Origin: SIG78 sp045635745
Lineage (GTDB): Bacteria > Verrucomicrobiota > Lentisphaeria > Victivallales > Victivallaceae
Assembly (NCBI GenBank): GCA_045635745.1
Contig: JAZTWG010000017.1
Span: 1-47,598 of the forward strand
Reading direction: 5' to 3'
DNA length: 47,598 bases
In this document: piece by piece, positions 16,511 through 22,719 of the stretch
How the letters are laid out: every line of letters begins with the position of its first letter
How positions within the stretch are numbered: position 1 is the first letter of the stretch
Translations under genes and position numbers: made by a program
Notes under the pieces: generated by a model
Told to the model about the DNA's origin: nothing
Seen by the model: the letters and a program-made list of their open reading frames with translations, nothing else
Databases searched by the model: none

Positions 16511-16539
16511 ATGGGAATTTGATTTTCCGGGGAAATTTT

Positions 16540-17019
16540 ATGGATGTAAAAATCGGTATCGGCTTTGATGTGCACAAACTTGTGGAAAACCGCAAACTGC
16601 TGCTTTGCGGTGTGGAATTCGATCACCCGCTGGGGCTGCTGGGACACAGCGATGCCGATGTGGCATTGCATGCCGTAGCTGATGCTGTTTTAGGTGCCGC
16701 CGGCGCCGGAGATATCGGGCAATGGTTCCCCGATAACGATCCGGCATACAAAGATGCCGACAGCGGCAGACTGCTGCAGACGATCATCAACAGCGAGGCC
16801 CTTGCCGGCTATTCTATCGGCAATGTCGATCTGGTGATAATCTGCCAGCAGCCGAAGATATTGCCCATGGTTGGAGCTATGAAAGAAAATCTGGCCAAAT
16901 TGCTCAAATGCAATATTTCGCAGATCTCCATAAAAGGCAAAACCACCGAGGGTCTCGGCTTTACCGGGCGGGGCGAGGGTATTGCCGCTCAAGCCGCTGT
17001 GATTCTGAAAAAAGCCTGA
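16540..17019 (+). CDS. ispF: 2-C-methyl-D-erythritol 2,4-cyclodiphosphate synthase
   Basis: A 159-residue trimeric zinc enzyme of the MEP isoprenoid pathway, forming MEcPP from CDP-ME 2-phosphate. The ATG at 16540 gives the normal start VKIGIGFDVHKLVENRKLLL; longer frames from 16462 only add a non-conserved lead. Zinc ligands sit in GFDVH and the conserved GHSDADVALHAVADA is intact, followed by DIGQWFPDNDPAYKDADS and the C-terminal KGKTTEGLGFTGRGEGIAAQA. ispD, its usual partner or fusion mate, is not adjacent. The upstream GGGGAAA is a modest ribosome site. Confidence 0.96.
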   Translation: MDVKIGIGFDVHKLVENRKLLLCGVEFDHPLGLLGHSDADVALHAVADAVLGAAGAGDIGQWFPDNDPAYKDADSGRLLQTIINSEALAGYSIGNVDLVIICQQPKILPMVGAMKENLAKLLKCNISQISIKGKTTEGLGFTGRGEGIAAQAAVILKKA

Positions 17020-17079
17020 TTTGCAGATATTTGAGCGATAAAAACAAATCAAAGTATTCAGCAAAAAAAATAAATAAGC

Positions 17080-17116
17080 GGCAAATTTGCCTTTTGCGGA
17101 AAATGGGTTATATTAT
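17080..17116 (+). promoter_or_regulatory. Predicted promoter with overlapping palindrome before the SDR gene
   Basis: TTGCCT (17087-17092), 18 bases, TATTAT (17111-17116), about 50 bases before the ATG. A perfect 12-base palindrome GGCAAATTTGCC (17080-17091) overlaps the -35 box and could be an operator. Confidence 0.45.
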
Positions 17117-17167
17117 AGCGTATATTTCATTTTTATAAACAAGTATATATAAAGAGACAGGAATCAC

Positions 17168-18304
17168 ATGGGAAAGATCTTACTTACTGGCGTAACCGGT
17201 CTGGTCGGCAGTGCTTTTGTTGTTGCGTTGCTGCGCGAAAAACCCGCAGAACGTTTTGTTTGCATAGCCCGCAGTAACGGCGGCGGTTCAGCCGCTGATC
17301 GTGTTGCCAAAGTTCTGCGTGAACAGTGCGTCTTCGACAGCTGCCCGGAAATGACTGATAAAGTTCTCGCTGCAGTGGAAGTAATTGATGGCGACGTGGT
17401 CGATATCGTACCTGAAGAACTCGCCAAGCTGGATGTGCTCAAAGACGTTGATCGCGTTTTCCATTGCGCTGCCGACGTGAATCTGGGAAAAGACCCCACC
17501 GGCAAAACTTTCAAAATCAACTACGGCGGCACCATCAATATGGTCAAGCTGTCGCAGCTTTTGAACGTTAAAGAACTGCACTATGTCAGTACCGCCTACG
17601 TTGCCGGTAAGATCTCCGGCAGAGCTGCCGAAGAACAGGCTCTCAACAGCGGTTTCAACAACCCCTACGAAGAAAGCAAATTCAAGGCCGAAATGCTCGT
17701 CCGCAACAGCGGCATTCCGTTCAGCGTTTACCGTCCGGCGATCATCACCGGACGTTTGAGCGATGGCCGTGTCCGCCGTCCGCTGGCATTCTACCGTATT
17801 GTGGAATTTCTGGCCAAACTCAAGCAGAACCGTTGCGCCAAAGCCGGTTTGAATCCGATGGATTGGGTCGATATGGGGCTGCATTTCCGCACTGCGGCTT
17901 CCGAACGGGTCTACTTTGTACCCATCGACTACGTTCAGCAGGCGATCACCGCGCTTTTCCAGAAGCCCGTTTGCAACCGTACCTATCACTGCACCGGTAA
18001 CAGTCCGGTTCAGACTTTCCAGATCCAGCGCGCCGTTTGCAACGCGCTCAAGATCAGCAATGTCGAAATCAGCGTTGATGATGCAACTGCCGGAGAAAGC
18101 AGCGAAAGCAATCTCATGAGCAAGTTCCTCGGTGATTTGCTGCCCTACTTTGCCAGCAACATCACCTTCGATCAGCGCAATATCACCGATGCTCTCGGCA
18201 GCGACTTTGTCAATTGGGAATTCGGCGAAGCTGGTCTGGAAAAGATCGTTCGCAGCTTTATCAATGACTTTATGCCCGACAGCGTTTGGGCCGAAAAGAA
18301 ATAA
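17168..18304 (+). CDS. Extended SDR-family NAD(P)-dependent reductase (thioester/fatty acyl reductase-like)
   Basis: A 378-residue Rossmann-fold protein. The nucleotide-binding motif is LLTGVTGLVGS at residues 4-14, followed by HCAADVNLG, HYVSTAYVAG and the catalytic YEESKFKAE (Tyr-x3-Lys), then FSVYRPAIITG. This is the pattern of the NAD-binding_4 / male-sterility group, which includes acyl-CoA and acyl-carrier thioester reductases. The C-terminal half lacks a recognised partner domain. It is a single-gene unit between its own promoter and a strong terminator, and codon use (GGT, CGT, AAG) suggests high expression. The substrate is unknown; a UDP-sugar epimerase is less likely given the motifs. 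Confidence 0.75.
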   Translation: MGKILLTGVTGLVGSAFVVALLREKPAERFVCIARSNGGGSAADRVAKVLREQCVFDSCPEMTDKVLAAVEVIDGDVVDIVPEELAKLDVLKDVDRVFHCAADVNLGKDPTGKTFKINYGGTINMVKLSQLLNVKELHYVSTAYVAGKISGRAAEEQALNSGFNNPYEESKFKAEMLVRNSGIPFSVYRPAIITGRLSDGRVRRPLAFYRIVEFLAKLKQNRCAKAGLNPMDWVDMGLHFRTAASERVYFVPIDYVQQAITALFQKPVCNRTYHCTGNSPVQTFQIQRAVCNALKISNVEISVDDATAGESSESNLMSKFLGDLLPYFASNITFDQRNITDALGSDFVNWEFGEAGLEKIVRSFINDFMPDSVWAEKK

Positions 18305-18367
18305 CCTTAAATTATACTCGGGGGCACTTACCCTTTTACCTGGGGGCAACAGGGTTGAGTGCGGGGC

Positions 18368-18398
18368 ACGACCATCGATCACGATGGTCGTTTTTTTT
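18368..18398 (+). terminator. Intrinsic terminator of the SDR gene
   Basis: ACGACCATCG (18368-18377), loop ATCA, CGATGGTCGT (18382-18391), then a run of T to 18398. Perfect 10-bp stem, 64 bases after the stop. Confidence 0.93.
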
Positions 18399-18424
18399 GT
18401 ATATGTCTGCAGCAATGGAAGATT

Positions 18425-18618
18425 AAAAATGTCGTTTACCAGCAGGACATGCGGCGGAACGCCGCAAAGCGCGGTCAGCGCCCGTCTCCATTGTATTACG
18501 CCGTGGCAAGGTGCGTAACGGATGTGAGAGCAGTTTGCCGGATGAATTCCGGCAACCCCGGCGGAAAAGTTCCGCGAAGCCTCTCCGGAGATGAGCAAAA
18601 TCATCCGGCGTTTTAAGG
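18425..18618 (+). repeat. Dispersed structured repeat, copy 2
   Basis: Opposite in orientation to 9929-10107. Shared blocks: AAAAATGTCG at the start, GCGCGGTCAGCGCCCGTCT, ATTGTATTACGCCGTGGCAA, GTAACGGATGTGAGAGCAGT, the palindrome around TTGCCGGATGAATTCCGGCAA, and ATCCGGCGTTT at the end. Between blocks the sequence differs, yet the small hairpin after the palindrome is kept with other bases (GCGGAA-AA-GTTCCGC here, GCAGC-AA-GCTGC in copy 1). An extra hairpin GGCGGAACGCC (18452-18462 region) is present only here. Confidence 0.8.
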
Positions 18619-18807
18619 GCGCGTATGCGCCCGCTTTTACCTGAAAGTCGGCAAGTAACTTGCGCCGGATGGTGCAGTTCAAAGAGCAAAGGCTGTCGAG
18701 GAGGAGAAAGCAATCTCCTCCCCGGTTGCAGTACCAGCTGCATACGATAAATATTGCATATCAACCAATATCGGGAACAGAGCCTTTTGAAAAAAGGTTT
18801 TTTCCCG
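18617..18807 (+). other. Hairpin-rich non-coding stretch ending in a terminator-like hairpin
   Basis: No gene is seen between 18399 and 18818. Besides the repeat there are three hairpins: GGGCGC-GTAT-GCGCCC (18617-18632), GGAGGAG/CTCCTCC (18700-18706/18715-18721), and CCTTTT-GAA-AAAAGG (18783-18797) followed by six T and enclosed by an outer pairing of CGGGAA with TTCCCG. The last resembles a plus-strand terminator, although the only gene upstream is already closed at 18398, so an independent small transcript is possible. Confidence 0.5.
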
Positions 18808-18818
18808 CAGTCAGTTGA

Positions 18819-20939
18819 TCAGAGCTGGATATTTACCAGGTCGCGGAATTCTTTGATTTCACCGAGCATATAGTTGACCTGACGGATCTTCCATTCGATA
18901 TGCCAACGGTCGGTAACGTATTCCATCGAGGGTTCCCAGCCCAGGCGCGAATCGGCTTCCACCAGTGGAATGGCGCTTTCGGCGTTATTGATTTCCGCTT
19001 TGGCCAAGACTTCGAGTTTGTCAAGAATGGCGTTGGCTTCGGCGGCATCGGCGGCACTCAACAGTTTGATATTGAGCATATACCACTCTTTAACGCACTT
19101 GGCTGTGGCGCAGTTGCAGGTTATGTATTTGCCCAGACGGATCTGTTCTTCGAGTTTTTCCAGTTTGCGTGCCGGCACCACATTACGGAGTTTTTCCAGT
19201 TCGGTCACGCCGCGGGCGAATTTTTCGTGCAAACGCTCAAGGGCGCGCAGTTCCACCGGGAAACGCAGGAAGCCGGGAGACTGACGGGCGCTTTCGTAGG
19301 GCTGATACATCGTTTTGATGATATGCCAGCCGAAGTGGGCGCCTTCGGTGGTGGGGAACTGAATTTCTTTGTTGCCCATGGTGCGGGTGATATTGGGGTG
19401 GAAAATAAGCGGATACGAGGGGCCCACGCGCATGGGACCATACTGTTCTTCATTACTCGCCACATAGTCATTTTTCAAAGCATCGCTCCAGAGATCCCAC
19501 ACTTTCAGCACCGTATCGGCCGCTTCGGCGCCGAAATCGCGCACGGCAAACTTTTTCAGCATATCCAAGAGATCCATGCGGGGGCTCCAGAACGCGAATT
19601 TGCCGAGTTCGGTGATCACCGAGGGCCACCAGCCGTAGTGGTGATTGTCGTAGTAGCTGTCCACATTCCAATCCTGCCGTGCCTTTTCCAGCACTTCAAA
19701 ACGGCGGATCCACTGTTGCGGCACCGGCACATAGGGCACCGTACCGAAATCCCAGGTCAGCCCCGCGGTGTTGGCGGTGCTGAGGATGCTCAAACCCATT
19801 TCATGCGCGATCTTGCACTCGCTCTTGAAGTAATCGCTGGGCTGATCGGCGGAGATGCTGTAATCGCGCACCTGACAGAGCAGATTTTCGCGCACCAGTT
19901 CTTTGCCGATATCAAAGGTGATCTGCACGGTGACTTCTTTGGGGATGTTTTTCAGAAATTCCCGGCGGACATCTTCGCTTGCCCAGTACCAGTTGTAGGT
20001 GTTGAATACCACCATGGCATCGGGCTTGGCTTTGTGCGCCGCCTTGCAGACACACTTGAGCCAGTCAGGATAATCGCTGCACGGCCACCAGCCGGGGCTG
20101 GGTTTGGTCGTGGGAATGCCGTCTACAATACTTTCGCGGCGGCGCTTGCCGGTAGTGTTCGGGTCGCGGCTGGGGAATTCGGCGGATTCGCCGACCAGCA
20201 TAACGCCCAGCGCTTTGGGGTAGTAGTTGAAAAGTTTGGTGTAAACCCCTTCAAAGAACGCTTCGGCATCCGGTTCTGCCGGGTGCTTGTAGCTGGGCAG
20301 ATACGCGTAAAGCATCACATCCAGCCCGTAGAGCCACGCCCGGTCGATGACATCGTTTACATCGAGCTGACCGACTTTGGTGCGGTCGATACCGGTAATG
20401 AAGACCACCGCGCAGGTGAATCCGGCATGGGCTATAGCTTTGAGGTGCTCGCTCGGGAAAAGGTCAATGCCCCAGCCGGAGTGCACCATACGCAGCCCGA
20501 TCAGGGGCTTGCGGATTTCGGAGCCGATCGCCAGAACTGGCGCTTCTTTGAGATTCATGAGGTCTTCAATGTATATGCAGCCGGAAATGATACCTTTTTC
20601 GTCGGCACCGGCGACGGTAATACTGTTTCCGGTTACATCCAGCCGGTAGGTACGCATGCCTTCGAGCGTTTTGTCGAGCTCAAGTTTGATGACCGGGGTG
20701 CCGGCATCGGCCGCAGTACCTACCGTAAGGGGTATATTCATGGAAATTTCCAGATATTCCTGCAGATCTTTGGCGGCATTGACGATCCGCGCATCGCCAT
20801 CGGCGGGATAGACTATTTTCCACGCCGCAGTGACTTCCACTTCGTTGGCGGCTGCCTTGACTGCCGGATCGCGGCGGTTGGCAAAATGCACCTGATTGAT
20901 CCGCTCCCGGAATTCGTAATTACGCTCAACTTTACCCAT
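18819..20939 (-). CDS. Predicted glycoside hydrolase with GH20/GH67-type N-terminal domain
   Basis: A 706-residue protein without signal peptide. Residues about 30-140 (ARIVNAAKDLQEYLEISMNI ... ITVAGADEKGIISGCIYIED) match the alpha/beta domain that precedes the barrel in GH20 hexosaminidases and GH67/GH115 alpha-glucuronidases. Residues about 140-500 form a barrel-like region with VGESAEFPSRDPNTT, TYNWYWASEDVRREFL and HYGWWPSVITELGKFAFW; E and D residues there are candidate catalytic acids. The rest is helical. No exact family was recognised. AGGAG lies 10 bases before the ATG, and a good promoter precedes it. The gene stands alone, like the GH2 gene, and probably acts inside the cell. Confidence 0.62.
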   Translation of the reverse strand: MGKVERNYEFRERINQVHFANRRDPAVKAAANEVEVTAAWKIVYPADGDARIVNAAKDLQEYLEISMNIPLTVGTAADAGTPVIKLELDKTLEGMRTYRLDVTGNSITVAGADEKGIISGCIYIEDLMNLKEAPVLAIGSEIRKPLIGLRMVHSGWGIDLFPSEHLKAIAHAGFTCAVVFITGIDRTKVGQLDVNDVIDRAWLYGLDVMLYAYLPSYKHPAEPDAEAFFEGVYTKLFNYYPKALGVMLVGESAEFPSRDPNTTGKRRRESIVDGIPTTKPSPGWWPCSDYPDWLKCVCKAAHKAKPDAMVVFNTYNWYWASEDVRREFLKNIPKEVTVQITFDIGKELVRENLLCQVRDYSISADQPSDYFKSECKIAHEMGLSILSTANTAGLTWDFGTVPYVPVPQQWIRRFEVLEKARQDWNVDSYYDNHHYGWWPSVITELGKFAFWSPRMDLLDMLKKFAVRDFGAEAADTVLKVWDLWSDALKNDYVASNEEQYGPMRVGPSYPLIFHPNITRTMGNKEIQFPTTEGAHFGWHIIKTMYQPYESARQSPGFLRFPVELRALERLHEKFARGVTELEKLRNVVPARKLEKLEEQIRLGKYITCNCATAKCVKEWYMLNIKLLSAADAAEANAILDKLEVLAKAEINNAESAIPLVEADSRLGWEPSMEYVTDRWHIEWKIRQVNYMLGEIKEFRDLVNIQL

Positions 20940-20973
20940 ATATCTTACTCCTGTGTTGACAAATTTTTTGATA

Positions 20974-21001
20974 AATATAACATTGCAGTTTTTTTTTGCA
21001 A
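20974..21001 (-). promoter_or_regulatory. Predicted promoter of the 706-residue glycoside hydrolase
   Basis: On the minus strand TTGCAA (21001-20996), 16 bases, TATATT (20979-20974), 35 bases before the ATG. Confidence 0.55.
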
Positions 21002-21094
21002 GTCAAGTTGGGTAAAAATGCTGTTTTTATTGGCGTAGAATCGGCAGGCAAATATGATCGCACGAGAAAAGAAAAAAATGGATGTTGAGAAAAA

Positions 21095-21168
21095 TTAATA
21101 AAAAACTTAATTTAAATTTGATTTTTACCGTCGTATGTGGTATTATATTAATGAAAAACTTAATTAAT
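21095..21168 (+). promoter_or_regulatory. Promoter flanked by two 21-base direct repeats (operator candidate)
   Basis: TTGATT (21118-21123), 17 bases, TATTAT (21141-21146). The 21-base sequences at 21095-21115 and 21148-21168 both read TTAAT-A/G-AAAAACTTAATT and differ at three positions. Their centres are 53 bases apart, about five helical turns, with the whole promoter between them. This is a classic layout for a repressor that binds both sites, possibly the HTH protein encoded downstream. Confidence 0.6.
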
Positions 21169-21184
21169 GTAACAGGAGCGTATC

Positions 21185-21805
21185 ATGAAAAAGTGTTACG
21201 GGCACTACCGGAGCGATCGTTCGGAGAATTGCAGGAAGTGTGAATTATCTAAATGGTGCAGCAATGCCGGAGATCTGGAACTGCTGACCGGGCGGATGTC
21301 CAGCTTTGACGAAGATATTCAGGATCAGGAAAGCCGGGAACTTGCCGAAGAACTGGCGGCTGTCCGCCGCAATAAGCTCAATGGTGAAAAACTTGAGTAC
21401 TCGCGAAACGATCTGCTTGAAGTGATCGTCTATATGCTGAATCTGGATCCGCTGGCGCTGGAGCTGCTCAGCGAAAAGATCCATGATCCGGATATAACAT
21501 TATCGGATATCGCCCGCAAGCGCAACACATCCCGTCAGGCGGTACAGCAGGCGTTGCGCCGAAAATGCCGAGAAAATCCGGAAATTGCGCGGTTGCTTGC
21601 CAATCGTGAACGCAAAACCCGGCAGAGAAAACAATTAACATTTATGGAGGCAGTATGTCAAATCCGTCGTCAGAGATCACCAATGAAGTCGAGCGTGCCA
21701 GAACACGGCTTGAAGTCTTACAGGAGCTTGAACTCCTGGAGTCAGAATTTCGACTTATCGAAAATGAATATAATCAAAGGAAGCAGCATCTTACCGCACG
21801 CTTGA
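21185..21805 (+). CDS. Cys-cluster and helix-turn-helix protein of unknown function
   Basis: A 206-residue protein, not recognised as a named family. The N-terminus has a cysteine cluster (C4, then ENCRKCELSKWC) that could bind zinc or an Fe-S cluster. A helical middle follows, then a clear helix-turn-helix at about residues 103-122 (ITLSDIARKRNTSRQAVQQA), so DNA binding is likely. From about residue 157 the frame runs antagonistically through the 54-residue gene that starts at 21655, and the encoded tail (QRSPMKSSVPEHGLKSYRSL) looks non-conserved. The ancestral protein may have ended earlier, or the long overlap is real. AGGAG precedes the ATG. Possible roles: autorepressor of its unit, or a phage-type small terminase-like protein. 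Confidence 0.7.
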   Translation: MKKCYGHYRSDRSENCRKCELSKWCSNAGDLELLTGRMSSFDEDIQDQESRELAEELAAVRRNKLNGEKLEYSRNDLLEVIVYMLNLDPLALELLSEKIHDPDITLSDIARKRNTSRQAVQQALRRKCRENPEIARLLANRERKTRQRKQLTFMEAVCQIRRQRSPMKSSVPEHGLKSYRSLNSWSQNFDLSKMNIIKGSSILPHA

Positions 21806-21819
21806 GTGCCACAGTTTAA
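21655..21819 (+). CDS. 54-residue coiled-coil protein overlapping the HTH gene
   Basis: A short gene in a different frame from the HTH gene, overlapping its last 150 bases. It has a strong ribosome site (GGAGG five bases before ATG 21655). The product is almost entirely one amphipathic helix with a heptad-like spacing of leucines: VERARTRLEVLQELELLESE, then FRLIENEYNQRKQHLTARL. No signal peptide or Cys. A terminator begins 20 bases after the stop, so the unit is complete. It may bind the HTH protein or act as a small structural/adaptor protein. Function unknown. Confidence 0.68.
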   Translation: MSNPSSEITNEVERARTRLEVLQELELLESEFRLIENEYNQRKQHLTARLSATV

Positions 21820-21838
21820 TGACTGCAGATCCACTGCG

Positions 21839-21885
21839 GCTGCTGCAATATGTTTATGAACTTTTGCGGCAGCTTTTGCGTTTTT
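21839..21885 (+). terminator. Intrinsic terminator of the HTH/coiled-coil unit
   Basis: GCTGCTGCAA (21839-21848) pairs with TTGCGGCAGC (21864-21873) with one G-U pair, loop 15 bases, followed by TTTTGCGTTTTT. It touches the 3' end of the converging metallopeptidase gene. Confidence 0.7.
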
Positions 21886-22606
21886 ATTTGGGGTAGGCTG
21901 ATAATTTCCGACTCCATTTGTTCAGCTCTTTATTGCGCTCACGGTGGTCGGGCAGATATCCGGCCAGCACCCGGTAGAATGCCGGAGAGTGGTTCATTTC
22001 TTCAAAATGAGCACATTCGTGCAGTATCACCAGATCAATAAGTTCAATTGGATACATCGCCAGATGCCACGAAAAATTCAGCTCTTTGCGGCTGTTGCAC
22101 GAGCCGAAACGCGAACGCGCCCCATTGATATTTATCTTGCGGCACGAGAATCCGAAAACATTGCTGAAATACTCAAGCCGTGAACTTATCAGCCGCCGGG
22201 CGTGGCGCCGGTAAAAGGCTTCGAGCATGTTTTTTATCAGCGTGGGGTCATCGGCGGGAGTCTGCAAATGCCCATCGCGGAAAATTATTACCGAAGAATT
22301 GTTGTTTTCCGCTTTTTCCAACACATAGCTTTGACCGCAGAAATAAAATTTTCCGCCGATTCTGAATTCAAACTTCAGCTCTTTATCTTCCTCCGGCAGC
22401 TCGTTGAGTTCACGCAGTTTTTTCTGCAGCCACGGGGTGAATTTTTCCAGGGCTTCTTTCAAACGCTTTTCCGGGGTGTGCTCCGGTGCGGAGAGCTCTA
22501 CTGTGCCATCGCTTTTCAGCTTGATTCCGATGGTTTTGCGCCGTGCCGAATGTTTGACGGTTATCTGTCCGAAGTCCGGCAATGTATATGGCGGGATCTT
22601 TTCCAT
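21884..22606 (-). CDS. YgjP/SprT-like zinc metallopeptidase domain protein (M48-like)
   Basis: A 240-residue protein of the YgjP (DUF45) family. The N-terminal half contains the family start (VKHSARRKTIGIKLKSDGTV, then LSAPEHTPEKRLKEAL). The zinc site is near the end: HECAHFEEMNHSPAFYRVL, where HECAH is an HExxH variant and the third His follows in NHSPAF. These proteins are cytoplasmic, often occur singly, and their substrates are unknown. No strong ribosome site is seen before the ATG. It converges on the HTH unit and is divergent from prc with 113 bases between. Confidence 0.85.
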   Translation of the reverse strand: MEKIPPYTLPDFGQITVKHSARRKTIGIKLKSDGTVELSAPEHTPEKRLKEALEKFTPWLQKKLRELNELPEEDKELKFEFRIGGKFYFCGQSYVLEKAENNNSSVIIFRDGHLQTPADDPTLIKNMLEAFYRRHARRLISSRLEYFSNVFGFSCRKININGARSRFGSCNSRKELNFSWHLAMYPIELIDLVILHECAHFEEMNHSPAFYRVLAGYLPDHRERNKELNKWSRKLSAYPK

Positions 22607-22719
22607 AAAAAATAGCGAAAAAATTGAAAATATTTTGTTTTTATAATTAGAAAGAGCGTAACAATGATATTATATTACCACTCATGTAATACTAATGCAA
22701 AATATTTGACGTTGAAACA

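Noticed and set aside
18900..21038. A 712-codon open frame opposite the 706-residue hydrolase
   Set aside because: Mirror of a well-supported gene; runs through that gene's promoter.
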